This document shows, in pieces, positions 12,472-25,140 of a stretch of DNA of 64,000 nucleotides (the first letter of the stretch is position 1; each line of letters begins with the position of its first letter). The stretch lies in the NCBI GenBank assembly GCA_947579665.1, contig OX388347.1, positions 40,556,943 to 40,620,942 on the forward strand. The letters run 5' to 3'. Below the pieces are notes generated by a model. The model was not told the origin of the DNA and did not search any database. It saw nothing but the letters and a program-made list of their open reading frames with translations. The translations under genes and the position numbers were made by a program. This DNA comes from Sympetrum striolatum. Taxonomy: Eukaryota; Arthropoda; Insecta; Odonata; Libellulidae.

Positions 12472-14118
12472 TATATACCATTAGGTCGAATTTGAAACTA
12501 ACCAAAACACAAAAGACACTCAATCAAGCCGCACTTGAGTGAGTTACTACCTATTAGGAAAATATTAAAAATTGACATAGTAAAAAAAGAAGAAGAACGA
12601 TATGCTCACTACCTGAAACTAGGTTTTTCTTTAACCAGGAGGTTTTTCATCTTAATTTTACAAGTCGAAATAAACTGTATTAGGAAAATGCAGTTGAAAT
12701 AGGTTAATTTGTTGGATGAAGTGACATAAAAGGCCTCATTGAATACCTAAAAATACCGCGTGGTTCCTAAATGCCGCATATTTCTCGGTTCTGGCATGCG
12801 TGGACCGAGTCAGAAAATAGGCAAGCTGGCAAGACCTTTATTCGGGAAAACCCGCTCACTAATACGCCAGTTTAAATGGGATCCTCTGTTTTCATGCGTG
12901 ATGTCTTCTTTGCGTTAACTTAAAATTCACCTCGCAAAATAAATCTGAATGTTACGAGCTAGTAAACAAAATAAATTCCCATCAGTCAGCTTTGAATTGT
13001 CAACTCAAAGACCCTCACCAACATATTCTGCTCTCCAGAGAGCTTTATCATCTTTATGTATCGTATCATCTTCATAAGCAGGGAATATTCATTGTGTCGA
13101 AGTATAAAATCTCTAAACGTGTTCTTCAGCATCTTTTCTAATTATTAACTTATCCTAACCTTTGTATAAGCTTCTATTTACTCATTTATTTAGTTTCGTG
13201 GCCTCTCATAATTTTATTTATAACATATTTACGTATATGTAACATATAATACTGAGTAGATACTATGAACTACGGAAATATTTACATAGTTTGCTTTAAT
13301 CGATTGTATTGAGAATTAACCCTATTGGAATTTTTTTTATAAATCGGAAGCACACATCACAAATATCACACAGCACATCGAAACATATTCAAAACACTTC
13401 CTAGGTATGTGTGAAAATAAGTTTAAAAGTTAACGGGGAAAAATTCATTAGCAACATTACGCGCTGTCATATTAACAGTATCATGAATATGAAGAAAAAC
13501 GATAGAAACAAGGATTCCATTTGTTACTAGAAATGTTATTTTTATAACGAGCTTTCTAAAATCCCATAGAAAATCTTCAATTATAAAATTTCTTTTTTCA
13601 ATGAAATAGTGAAAACTCTTTTTTGAGTATTTCTCTTGGAGATTGAGACAATCAGTTAATTTAAACGGAGATTTATAGAGAATCACAAAATGTGATTTTT
13701 ATAATTTTTTTCTGTTTAAAACAAAAAAAATGAGATTTATTTACTCTTTAGCACCCAGGGGATTTTTTAGCAGATTTTTATTACCACGAGCAAGATGAAG
13801 ATGGTATAAAAAATTACGTCACGTTGTTTAGAAAGGTATCCTATCTGGAATGGCTTTTGGAGTTGCCAACTTCGGCAACGGCCTCAGACTGCGTCTCAGA
13901 GGGCAACGTATCAATAATAAGCCGTAAATTAAATATAATTAATATTAATGGATTTTGATAGATGTTAAAGTAAGTGGTTATAAAAATGAACTCCTATGTC
14001 TATGGCTTAACGTTTAAGCTAGGAAAGTTGATCCAATCAAGATATTTCATCTTTTGAAGCAGCATACAGGTGCTTATCAGTCCTAAAAAACTCTGATCCT
14101 GAATGGTCTACGCTGGCG
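12472..14118. other. AT-rich intergenic DNA
   Basis: No supported gene. A short hairpin GTTGCC-AACTTC-GGCAAC lies near 13863. The minus open frame at 13686-13423 is AT-rich and domain-free. Confidence 0.4.
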
Positions 14119-14145
14119 GTGCTTCCCAACTGGTGTGCTGCCCAA
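14119..14145. mobile_element. Possible hAT-like terminal fragment
   Basis: GGTGCTTCCCAACTGGTGTG resembles the termini of some hAT elements (CAGTGGTTCCCAACCTG type). No partner terminus or target duplication was found. This is a weak, motif-only call. Confidence 0.22.
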
Positions 14146-14699
14146 TATCCTAGGGTATCATACTTTTCAATTTTTTAGCAAATAATTTTTCCAAATATTA
14201 ATTTGTCTAATAATTTTTATAATACATGTTTGAATTATTTTGTTCAAGTCTTGGTTTAGTGACCCACACTATTGGGGTTATGTGTCGGTCGTAAAAGTTT
14301 GGAAGAATTGACGCACTTACCGCTGACTCTAAATCCTATTTAGATATAAATGGATAAACAGTTCATTCTTTCAATCAAAGATTCACTAAGTCATACATAA
14401 AGTATAGAGTAAGAGCGAATATACATTTAGAATTACATTTCCGAAATTGATCGTTGTCAATCCTAGCTTCTACATCCAGTTCGATTTATGTGCCTTACAT
14501 AATGAAAAAATGGAAACAATTTTTACCTTGTAAAGCATTTCCAAAATTAAACTGAATTTAGCTATAGTTGGGAAGAATTGCTGAAATCAAATCCCGTATC
14601 CGATTTAGTATTCTATTTGATATTTATGAATAAATAGCTTGAGTGACTGAATAAATAAATACAAATTTTTAATAAAACATCCATCACGTCATATATCGA

Positions 14700-15480
14700 G
14701 ACTTAGATTCTATAATGACATTTCCGCAATGCGTCGCCTTACTCTGCAGATTTCAACACCCAACGCGATTTAAGCGACGTTACGTCATGATAGGAAAGAA
14801 TTTCAACACTCGTAAAGAATATCCGAAAACACGCATTGGGGAAAGTTATGAATCGGGGCACGCACGGATGCCGATCCGCCCTCTCGAGCGTGGCCAACCG
14901 ATCTCCGGTAATGCACGGAAGTGATTCTCCCTTCCTATGGGCACTTAGTATCGAATGAATCCTCCGATCGCCGTGAGATCCCCCGCAGCTGATATATTAT
15001 TGAATGCTAGTGTCCCACCGCGTAAATTCACTCCCCTTTTTTCTACGCGATTATTTCAATCGCCAACCGTCAGGACCGCCGATTTAATTTACATTCTCGA
15101 CGAATTGACTTTGGCAAGTTTGAATAGAATTATTGGCGGTCTATGCTCTCGGATAGGGCTCGCAGAGCGATAGGTTTTGCCGCACTATTAATTCCGAATG
15201 ACCAGCGTGACGCAATGGATAGGAATGGATCTCCGGTGCGAGGATACGATCACGGGTAATGGTGATGTTTTTGCGGAAAAGGGCGTCGCTCGATATAATT
15301 TCGAACCAGATGTTTTTGCCGGAATCATCGAAAATGTAGGCCATGGAAGCACTTTATTCTCTCCAACGAAAATTTTCGGCGTTATCAACGATGGGCGTTA
15401 TCTTTTTCAAGGGCGGAGATATCGCGTTCGAGTGGCTTTATTTCCACCCCTGATTTAGTGCATTATGTACACCGTAATGG
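14700..15480. other. GC/CpG-rich block with dense short open frames
   Basis: GC- and CpG-rich relative to the flanks. Three consecutive plus-strand frames (14715-14924, 14955-15173, 15198-15458) and minus frames opposite them are open. None has a recognised domain, and their joining points lack convincing splice sites. The 86-codon frame at 15198-15458 reads smoothly, but the opposite strand is open too, which argues for base composition rather than coding. Confidence 0.4.
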
Positions 15481-18400
15481 ATATTTGATGGGTTTTTTAA
15501 TTCGGCTGTGATGAATCGCGGGAAGATCGGAAAGAATATCAATGTCCTTGAACGTGAGGGCGTGAATTATTACGTTGGGCCATATCTTTAAAGGGTAGGT
15601 TAAATAATAACGTTTTCAGGGATAATTTTTGTGACCGGGGTTTTCTCAATGGGTAATAGATGTAAGTTTGAAAAAAATCAAGTTACAGAGAGACTTTTTA
15701 AAAATATAAGTAATTTGTCAAATTTATCGCGGATCTCTTAAAGAATGCGTCACCATCCCATTTTCGCATATTTAAGCAAAAATAAATAAAATTTTTAAAA
15801 TTTATTTTTTAGAACGTAATTATTATTTTAAAATTAATTATGCTGCTAGGCAGATTTTTAACTCAAATATACCTGACCAACTATATTGTGATTTCTAGTA
15901 CGGTAACTTCAAAGTTTAATAGCTTTTTCTGTAAGCTAATTAAAAATTAGACATCTATTATTAAAATAGGCAGATGTATGTAATTAAGCCAATAGCTGTA
16001 TATTAATAATAGCTATATATTAATAATAATATTAAAATATGAAATTAAAAAAAAAATAGCAATAAGTATTTTTTAAACTAAAAAAGTCTCTTAAACTATT
16101 CAAGCCATCCAGGATTCACAATGAATCTATCCAGCCATATATTTTGAGGGTGTATTATAAGGAATTGTAGGAAAAAACATCCAACGTATAACGTCTGAAA
16201 TACTTATATGTTGGTATTATTTGAAATGCTCAAAAAACATACCGTTGAGAGATTACTTGAGATAAGGGTGTGGGTGGATTACCAAATAATGATTCGTAGA
16301 AACTTAATCTTTTTGTAAGAAGTGATTCCAGAAAATAGTTAATTCATTGCTATAATGAAGGTTTGACGTTAGGAGTAGTAGCTCTTTTGAGTTCCAATGT
16401 TTCCTTGAAAATATTTCCAGTTGAAAAGATAACGTATAGGATGTCTCTTGTATTAAGTAAGTTAGAAACGTTGTAGCGACTAATGAAAAGACCGGCAAAA
16501 GGATACACTCTGTCTTGTACCATATAAGTCGAAGCCCCTGATTAAAATACCTCACAATTATACCGAGTTTTCAAATCTTTACAAAAGTAAGCTCAAATGT
16601 AACTAACACCTATTAATGCGAATTCGGAAACTAAACAGTTATACAAGCAAAATATAAAATTGACCAAGTTCACTACTAGCCGTAATTGGAACCTAATATT
16701 TGGGGAGTAAATTCACTGAGATAAAATAACTTCCAATGCAATTAAGGCTAGAAATAAACAACTTGGTTTATCTTATCTGAAAACCAACCCTCTTTTATTC
16801 AATTTGATTAAAAAATATAGTACGTCCAAATGGGTGTTAGGATTTTTTTCAAATATAGCCATGGTATTTTTAAATATTTTATTCTCGTTATTATAAAAAT
16901 CATTTATGAAAATGAATAATTATGGTAGTTTTTGTTTCGGATTCCTTATTTTGCTTTCAGCCCGAGCTTACTTATGTAAAAAACGTAAGCCTCAACAAAG
17001 CATCGAATACGAGGAAGTATGCTAAATATTGAAAAGAGAAAGGTTTCCCATAAAGCAGGGTGGCCCCAGCCCCACCCCACGGTACGAAATCTGTACCAGC
17101 CTCAGCAACACAAGTTTCCATCTCAAAGTTCAAGTCTATACAAAATAAAATCATTTGAGGCATCCAAATCAATGAACGGAATCTCACCTACTATCCTTAA
17201 GACCCATCGTTTGTTTGGAAGCATATGGTTGGTGCTAAAATAAACTCAGGCATACTTCGTTACAAAGTCCTTTTTTAAGCTTAAAACGTTGGCATAAGCA
17301 TTCATTCATGCCACCTCCCTTTTGCAATGCAAAATTAGTTTTTTTCTCACAAGAAATGCTCCAAAATAAAGAAAGTTTTTGTAACAGTCATCGAAACTAT
17401 CGACCGATGCAGGAAAAGTCACTTCAAATTCATAACAAATAATTCGTAAACTATCTTTCATCGTTCGTTCATTGTTGCCATGGTCCCTATTTTATTTGAT
17501 TGTTGCCCATTATGAAATTTGTTTAGATTTAACTGTACGCAAGAATCTTTAATTGTCTAATTTGGGAAAAAATTAAATATTGAGAGAATCTTGGTGGCTA
17601 ATGTAATTTAATAATTTTTAGGCTATATTTTTGGCAAGTAATTTAATACCTTAAATAAAGTCATCCAGATAATACGCATCTTTCAAAGTGACATTGTTGG
17701 CAATTGGTAACATCAAGTTACCCTAAAAAATTCCCTCTCCAGAATATATAAGATAATGTAAATGTATAAGGGGAGCTACTTATTTACAAGAAATGTGCTT
17801 TTTAATGCAGACTACTAGAAAATTAAGGAATTTTCTCGGCGAATTTCCTTGTTCCTGTCTAGAGAAAAATATTCCAAATTAATGATAGGATGTGGTGAGT
17901 CCTGCGTCGATTCAAAAACAGATATGTGAACACCTATTATGATGTCTGCTTTCAAAGTAATTATTCAGGCAGGTTTACTGTTCTAGTAGAAACTTTCCTA
18001 GCCAGGAATTTTTGCTTTTGCAGTCGGTTTAAGACTAAAAAGGAGCTTTCGATGCCTTTACAAGTTAATGGTAAGTGCAATAAAGGAATAGAACCGGGAA
18101 TGAGGTTCAAGGGACCACCCAGGTAGAAACAGGACCCAAAAAACCATCTGTGTTGTACAGAATACAACGGCGTGACTGACGGAGGGTTAACTAAGGAAAA
18201 TATTTTGCATACATGTAGAAGAACTCACGTTATTCTGACAGCCATATATAATAAACAGATTGCCGTTCTGCATTTAATGAGGAAGGTGAAGATGCAAAGC
18301 CTGGGCGCCGTAGCTTGAACTTGGAGTTGGTCGCAAAAGCTTCTGTGCAAACTTCGAGATACGTAGATGACGTGAATTGCTGTATTTTAAACATTAATAT

Positions 18401-18505
18401 TAATTAATTAAGCGTGATTATTTTTTGTGGTGAATTTTGAGGCTTAAATAGTTCATAACTCTTATGAGTGTGTTCCACCGAATTTATGTTACATAAATTG
18501 CTTTC
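15481..18505. other. AT-rich intergenic DNA, no supported gene
   Basis: Long AT-rich stretch with (TAA/ATT)-type low complexity near 15990-16080. Small open frames at 16304-16555, 16972-17243 and 17926-18167 show no domain. Nothing else recognised. Confidence 0.45.
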
Positions 18506-18595
18506 AATAACTATCACGAAATTAACTATCAGTAAAATAACTATCAAGGAAATAAATATCAGGAAAATAACTATCATGAAAATAACTGTCTTGTA
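18506..18595 (+). repeat. Short minisatellite, about 17-19 bp unit
   Basis: Five consecutive variants of AATAACTATCAnGAAA follow one another (ATTAACTATCAGTAAA, ATAACTATCAAGGAAAT, AAATATCAGGAAA, ATAACTATCATGAAA, ATAACTGTCTTG). The variation suggests an old local tandem array. Confidence 0.75.
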
Positions 18596-18639
18596 AAACT
18601 TAAAATTTAAGAAACTGTTACTATCGAATTAGCTAATGA

Positions 18640-19330
18640 TTAGCTAAAGAGGCCGGTGGGCTGCACACCCTTGTTCGACGGTATAACTCACGCAAAGAAA
18701 AGAGCCAATCTAAGAGCTTTCACGAAGATTCATTCCGGAAAGTTACATATTTGTCTTGATAACGTCAGGGATGCGTCACGTAAGGGTAGATCAACCACTT
18801 TCTTCCCGCTACACCGTTCTTCACCAAACTCCGCTCCTCTCGCCCTGCATAAATCTGGAATAATTACTTCGCTAAGTACTCGTCAGTGCTCCGTAATCTT
18901 CCCCTCTGTAACTCCGTCGCTCTAACTTCCGCACCTAGTGCTTCAAACTTCGATTAAAATTCACCCATCCGCCAGGCACTCTTAAACTGCGTCGTTTTCC
19001 GCTAATACATCCTCTCCCATAGACCATCTCCTGCCTCGCACGAATTGTCTTTTCAACTATTCCCCGCACGATGAGCGGCTGTATGAATTTCTGTTCTCGA
19101 ACGCAGTATTTTCGCTCTGGAGGGAATTAAGCCCGCGGAGTCGGGGGAGGAGGGGCCGCGGGTCTTATGCATGAGAGGAGTGGAAGACAAGGGAAGAGGC
19201 GAGAGTTGGGATGCTACGCAGCTGGTCCTATCCCGAAGAGCGGCCTTATTCGCTTAATTGGTTCAGTTCTCGGTATTCCGACTCGAGGGCCAGTTTCCTC
19301 GTGAAGACCTCGCAGGATATCATATCACAA
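18640..19330. other. GC/CpG-rich block
   Basis: GC-rich block with CpGs and pyrimidine-rich stretches. It carries GGAATTAAGCCCGCGGA at 19123-19139, nearly identical to a 17-mer in the block at 11394-11410. In both places a TTCGCTC motif lies 10-25 bases upstream. The open frames have no recognised domain. Confidence 0.42.
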
Positions 19331-21701
19331 CTCGCAACCGCGCGGTCCCTTTATTTATCCATCTCATTTCAAAGAAAAGGCTCGCTAAAGAGCCTCTTCT
19401 TTCTTCTTTTTTCTTATATATGCCCCAATTATGGGCCCTCTGTGATTTACCCACCACTCGATTATTCTCGGATATATATCCGGAGGTTCTTTTAATTAAT
19501 GGGTCCGTTTTTATTCCGGTGTGCGTACTCATCCAAGGTTCGAGGGCGGGTGTTTGTTTATTGAAATGAGGGATTGATTCAGGGTTTATTCTGGGAAGAT
19601 TCTACTTCGTAATGGAAGAAATTTCGGGGTACTAATGGTACGGAGAAACTAGACTTAATTAAAAGGATTAAATATGGATGCTGGCTGGGGTTCTTAATTT
19701 TCTCTTGAACGAGTTCTGAAAATCGAGGTTCCAGATTATTTTTATACTTGAGTTTAAATGAATCTGCGTTAATTAAAATCACGATTAAAGCTAATGCCTG
19801 TTTCCTAAGAAAACTACAAGGGAGTGAACTGAATGGTTATGGTCCGATCCTCTTTGCGCGATAAGAAGTAGCTCAAAGTTCTAAAAAATGAAATTTTGAA
19901 CATGAAATACCAATTAAAATTAGTAGAATGTAGTTTATATTATTTGAGGATTTGTGCTCCTTTTGCGTCTATTTCCTTAGGTTTCTATTTGTAATAATTT
20001 AAAGTCAAAGTTTCTGGGAATAGTTGTAACTCAATGCTGATAAAATATATCATATTGAAAATTTAGAAATTTTAGCTACTTTAGAATTATGTTAGTTATT
20101 AGTGCTTTAAGCTTTGATTGCGTTTTAGGGGATTTTGTAATGCAGAAACCTCTTTTCGGATATTGGTGATTTTCGCAACTCCAAGTGTTTATTTAATTTA
20201 TTTTTCGTATTTTGGAATTAGAACTTTCAGCATCGATAGGCATAGATTAAGTGTATGTACGCCTATGCAGAGTATGTAAGTCTAAATAACATCCTGAAGA
20301 TCATAATAAAGAATACAAGTAGAGTTTAGTTACGAATAGTGAGTGTAATATCAACTCAGTATATCAGTGTAATAGTCAGTATATAATTCCTATGTATAAG
20401 AGGTGATATAACTCTTTTTACCTCAAGTCAATTCAATTTTTCCTTGAATAAAAAAATGTTACGATTTTCTGTAACTGAAAATTAATCACCAAGCACTTCT
20501 TGAATTTTTTATATTTTTAATTTTTCAATAAATTCAATGATTTATTTACACAAATATACATAAATATACAGCCTTTTCATAATGCACACTCAATATAATC
20601 GATTTGAAGTTAAGCAGATGGCCTTGGGTGCTGATTTATTAATGGCGCAAACTCATTGGATCGAAGAAGCTTGTATTGTATCTGAAAGGCAACTCTCTCT
20701 GCACATATCATGTTTCTCATATATAAGGCCAGTATTCGAGGTCGAATTCGTTACAGTAATTTTACTTTCAGAGTGAATAATCATCATTTGGGTGAATTTT
20801 TCTCGGAAAAGGTCGTTCAATGGATTCTCATTTATCCGTCGGCAAAACCACTTTGCTGGGATACAGCAGCGTCGAGCACAAGTGTTTCTTTGCCCATCGA
20901 ATAGCGGAAACCATAACAGAAATGGGAGAATGCATCTTTTTTGATATTCCAAAAGCTTACCAAGGGGAATTCGGACGTAGCTAATGCTACAGTGGTACAT
21001 TCGCATGACTTATTCATCAGGATGTATGGAAATGGGATACGGATGTTTGGAGGAGTTCGCGATATTTAAGGGTTTATTTTTATAGGAAAACCTTGGAGTA
21101 GTTTCTGAAGTATCGATTCCGTCTATCTTGAATTTAAAGCATACTTGAACTGACTATGATCCTTGGAGTTGCATGAAGAAATATTTTTTTTTCTATAGAC
21201 ACTTTAGCTATTTGAATGCATATTGCCATGCGAATAGTTTTTCTTCCTCCGAGGAATTGAAGTCAGAGCAAAAATATTATAAGCCATTAGTTAGATAAGC
21301 GACGCTAATACTAAGTAATGACTCAGCAAGTAGCAACGCTGGTAATTATATTGATTATGAAAGATTAATAATGTCTCTCTATTTATAAGTCATAAAAATT
21401 TAAGTATTAATCCTTTATGGATCGTGAAATTTTCTTAATTAGCAATTGAACGAGTTTCTAGTTCTATAGCTAGTTATAAAAATGAATGCAATATCAAATA
21501 GATGGAACGAATTCTCTATGCTTCAGACATGGTGAAGGAAAGTTAATTCGCTATAATCGCTTTAGTTTGTAACATCTTTTCCTTCATCAAATTCTTTTTA
21601 GGGAAAATTATCTTTGATATAAATGACAAGGGATTGAAAGATAAATGTGATAATTGTTTTAGTGATAGCAAGACTATCTAAATAAAGACTACGGTTTATA
21701 C
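19331..21701. other. Intergenic DNA with an unassigned multi-frame open segment
   Basis: 19331-20570 is AT-rich and featureless. At 20580-21017 there are overlapping open frames on both strands (two plus, two minus, up to 117 codons), unusual for this base composition. No domain or splice framing is recognisable, so I cannot call a gene. 21020-21700 is AT-rich. Confidence 0.35.
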
Positions 21702-21810
21702 ACCTGCTATTTTTTTCGATATTACTTTATTAATCGTATATATTCTATATCTCAATTGAGACACAGAATATATATGATTAATAAGGTGATATCGAAAAAA
21801 ATGAGCAGGT
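21702..21810. mobile_element. 109-bp near-perfect palindrome (fold-back/MITE-like)
   Basis: The outer ends are ACCTGCTATTTTTTTCGATA and the inverse of TATCGAAAAAAATGAGCAGGT. Pairing continues inward through TTATTAATCGTATATATTCT to the perfect palindrome CTCAATTGAG at 751-760 of the 21-kb thousand, so the symmetry centre is near 21756. Only a handful of mismatches are seen over about 50-bp arms. TATA lies next to both ends, compatible with a TA-targeting Tc1/mariner-type MITE, but no second copy is present to confirm mobility. Confidence 0.7.
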
Positions 21811-22129
21811 CTATAGAAAAAAATTGAAAACAGAAAGATATAACTGCAGTCTCTCTAATTTTCAACTAAGATAAGATATTTGTTGATAAATGGATTACAA
21901 GGATAAACAATTCTCCTATTTTATCAGCAATAGGGAACTATTCACGCTGGTGAAACGTAGTTGAAAGACGTAATAAATATTTTTATAAATTCCATTACAA
22001 AGCATCAGTCTACTTAAATAGAATGCCGTAAAATATCTCAGAAAAGGCAATATAAGAAGGACTGAAAAAAATAAATGGTGATCTCTGAAGTCATCTGCGT
22101 TCCGCTGATGACATATTACTGAGAGATTA
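21811..22129. other. AT-rich spacer
   Basis: Nothing recognised. The minus open frame at 22215-21916 overlaps the following LINE relic antisense and is not considered real. Confidence 0.4.
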
Positions 22130-22330
22130 TTAAAAGGGCACTGAGCTGGCCACATTACCAGAGGAAATGACCAGCTTTGGGCTTCCAATGTGATGGAATG
22201 GATTCCAAGAGGCATTAAGCGACTGAAGAGCCCGAAAGGAAGAAGGGGAAGGGGAAATTGTCGAATTCTTCGGAGATATGAGGAGGAAGGACGTTGGGTA
22301 AATTGAAAGAAGCATCTTCACTAATTGGAG
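22130..22330 (+). pseudogene. LINE reverse transcriptase C-terminal relic
   Basis: From 22145 the plus strand reads AGHITRGNDQLWASNVMEWI, then PRGIKRLKSPKGRRGRG. This matches the region near the C-terminus of arthropod LINE ORF2 proteins (typically GHIARM.DNRWAKRV.EWRPR..KR..GRP..RW). The spacing of GH-R-D-W-V-EW-PR-KR-GR is preserved. The flanking frame is not open, so this is a short inactive remnant of a retrotransposon different from the LINE at 36764-37461. Confidence 0.68.
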
Positions 22331-23229
22331 TATGGAAATTCGAGGAATGGATCTATTTATTTATGTCAAATATATTAAACAGTACTTATATATATATAGG
22401 AATGGATTTTCTCCTCCGAAGTTTAGCATGAATGTTTTATAAAATGGTTATTAAATTACGAACGGTCGTATTGTATTTATTTCGATCGATATTGGATATT
22501 AAATTTTAATATTATTAAATGAAATTAAAAGGGCCTTATGAGTTTTAAGAGTAATATCGAATTGATACTATGCCATTATATGAATTATTTTTCGATATCT
22601 AATAAGCCAGAATTCTAAGAGTTTATATAATATTTAGATTTTGGGACATTTTTTCTCGTAAATAATAATGGGATTTATTCTACACTATTTTATCGACAGG
22701 TTGAGATTATCTTTCTATCATCCGGTTTATAACAAATAATAATTGAGAACATGAGCAAATATAAAGATCATTGTTTTACCTCGGAAAAAATCATGTATAT
22801 TTATAATTATAAATTCATAATTTATTATTGAGTCATGATTATAGAACACAAATAAGTTTTATGAATGAAGAGTGTTATTTTTATGTACTTTAAAGTTATA
22901 AAGAATGCCATTTTTAAATTTACTTCTAGTTTTACTATCTGTTTAAACGTTCCTATTACAAATAATTTTAGATTTTTCTGATTTTGAAGTTCATAAACTG
23001 AGATGATGTAAAATACTATATTCTTCATATGTATCTCCTGTCATAAGAACGAATCGATTATTTACGTGATGAATAAACATAGTTTTACTATGTCGGTAAA
23101 TATTTTCCGTATGTGGAAAAATAATTGATCATTGAATGCCGTATATTATATCAGTTTGAAATGGACAAACAAAAGACACATTTCTTAGAAAACTGGAGTG
23201 TGTTTCGTGTCATTAATAGCCTCCTTATT
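22331..23229. other. AT-rich intergenic or intronic DNA
   Basis: Very AT-rich and without recognised features. If the signal-peptide exon at 23568-23676 is real, this stretch falls in its first intron. Confidence 0.4.
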
Positions 23230-23567
23230 TGGCTTATGACACCGCTGTTTCATTGACGTCGATAAAATGTGGCGTAGGCATTTAAGAGACGGGGTCATAT
23301 CGTTTACTTTCGCCACATTCTCGAAATTGATCTCGGTGGAAACTGTGGCAACAGGAATTCAATTCGTCCCTTCTATTCGCTCGGACGGACGCGTCCGGCG
23401 CGTCCCAAACTAATTCCAGACATAATATATATTCGCTCTTTCTGCCTTCGGCCGCAATCCCCTCGAGAATGGCGCTCGGTGACTGAGTGGATTAAGGGAA
23501 AAGCCTAAGGGTCAAAGGAATGCGCGCTGCGGTACTCCTCAAAATAGAAGCTAAAGAATGTACTCAC

Positions 23568-23676
23568 TGTTTCCATCCACGTAAATTGGTGTCCAGGCCA
23601 CTTGAGTCCTCCCGACGCGGCCTGAATGTAGCACCAGGAGCAGTCCTAGAAGCACCACGGTCTTCCACGACGCCAT
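23568..23676 (-). CDS. First coding exon of an unidentified secreted or membrane protein
   Basis: On the minus strand an ATG at 23676 opens 36 codons beginning MASWKTVVLLGLLLVLHSG. This is a classic signal peptide: one lysine, then a leucine/valine-rich core of about 12 residues and small residues for cleavage. The following short mature segment ends TQVAWTPIYVDGN. The frame then meets A|GTGAGTAC, a near-ideal splice donor at 23567, leaving phase 1. The exon is GC-rich, in contrast to the AT-rich DNA just downstream, and sits beside a CpG-rich block and a TATA-like box. The following exons must lie below 23567 on this strand; I could not find them. I do not recognise the protein family. Secretion is inferred from the signal peptide. 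A chance combination of ATG, signal peptide and donor is possible but unlikely. Confidence 0.62.
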
Positions 23677-23785
23677 AATCTTCCAACAGGATCACACACG
23701 CACGACGAAACACACGTAGGAGCTTATGGGAACTTACTGTTTTTACTCCTTTGTTTTATCCAATTTTTCCTACTCTTTTTAGAAC

Positions 23786-23795
23786 TTTATTTATA
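23786..23795 (-). promoter_or_regulatory. TATA-like box upstream of the signal-peptide exon
   Basis: TATAAATAAA on the minus strand lies about 110 bases before the ATG at 23676, which would allow a 5' leader of about 80 bases. No clear initiator motif is seen 25-30 bases downstream. A GTAAGT donor-like site at about 23737 might mark a short leader intron. Motif-only evidence. Confidence 0.3.
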
Positions 23796-23799
23796 AGTT

Positions 23800-25140
23800 T
23801 TGGGGGCTGAGATAGCAGAGTAGATTGCAGCCGTGCAAAATGGAGGGAGGCTCCATCGTAAATATGCACACGCGAAAAATGTAACGAAAAATGGGGATAG
23901 GAAAATAACGCAAGCACACTCTCACAGGCAAAATGTCGAGGAAGGCCAGCTGTTTATGAAAAAGTTTTTCTCCCGTTTTTCGTCTTTCGACTCCCTACGT
24001 CAAGGGCTTCAAAGAGATGGCTGAGGGAAGATTTCACTCACTCCCACTTCCTGGATCCGTGGTAGTTTGACAAAGGATATATAAACCTCCTTCCTGTCTC
24101 TATTATTTTTTTCCTCGACAGTTCCCCCTTTTTTCTTCTTCTCTTGCCCTAAAAGACTGGAAGGTCGTCTTTAATTAGGTCAAGACCTTCGTTGGATGGG
24201 AGACACGAGCCGAGAGAAGAGTTTCGCACGCTCTTTTTTTGCGTCCCCAAGTTTTTCCAAACGTACCTTCCTTTTTAAGGGCCTCTTTCCCCGCCTTTCG
24301 CTCGTCCACCTTTGTTCGCGGCGTTGTCTTCTATTAATTCGCCTAAAAAAGGAATCTCTCCACGAGAATCCCGAAGGTCTCTCCGCCGTTTTTTTCTTCC
24401 GCTGAATAATGCAGGGCACCGGGAAGAGGAGGGTCTCGCTGCGAAATCCTCGCGACGGGAAAATTCTTCTATTTTTTCTTCTTACGCCCTCGACTTACGC
24501 GACGCCGGAGTTGTAAACGACACGGCCGTCGCATGCTCCTCGGCACACGATGTTTGGCGTCTCCCGCGATGCGAAGACAGCGCCGCGACTGCGAGAGAAA
24601 GAGGAAACAAGAATGAAATTGGGAGAGGGACGTCCATTAGAGATGGGGAGGAGGGGGGGTTACGACACAGAGGAGTAAGTTAATAGTGAACGACGCGAGG
24701 GACCGGGGAAGATGGAGAGAGCACTTTCGGAGTCATTCTCTTTGTAAAAAAATGATAATATTCGTTCTTTTCCTAAGATGCCGAACGGTAGGAAAAATTT
24801 AGCGTGAAAATGCATGCGGCCCGAAAGGCGCCACTCGTATTTAAGAGGCTGGCAGGAAACGAATTTATAAAGTCGTGGGAGGAGAGGGAATTTTTTTTCG
24901 AGCAGTCGAGGAGACAGGCGCGAAATGGGCGAGTCCACAAAGGGAAAAATAGTCGCTCTTTTGTTTTTCTTTTTCTGATTCGGAAAAGGAGCGACGTCTT
25001 CCGCGTCGACAGACGGATTTTTGGGCGAGTGTTTAGTTTTTTCTGCGAAATGCGGTGAAATGCGCGCTCGTGGTTCTAAATGCGACTCGCGCCCACTCGC
25101 GGCGCTCTTTTCCGGTGCAAAGACGTCAAAGGAAAGAGTG
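23800..25140. other. GC/CpG-rich block upstream of the secreted-protein exon
   Basis: About 1.3 kb rich in G+C and CpG, especially 24180-25130, with alternating pyrimidine-rich (24100-24400) and purine-rich (24600-24950) stretches. Several open frames of 70-120 codons on both strands overlap and have no domain. The position directly upstream of the minus-strand exon suits a promoter-associated island. A TATA-like GATATATAAACC lies at about 24077. Confidence 0.42.

Noticed and set aside
15198..15458. 86-codon frame that reads like a globular protein
   Set aside because: The antisense strand is equally open, no family is recognised and no splice sites frame it; kept only as a note in the GC-rich block.
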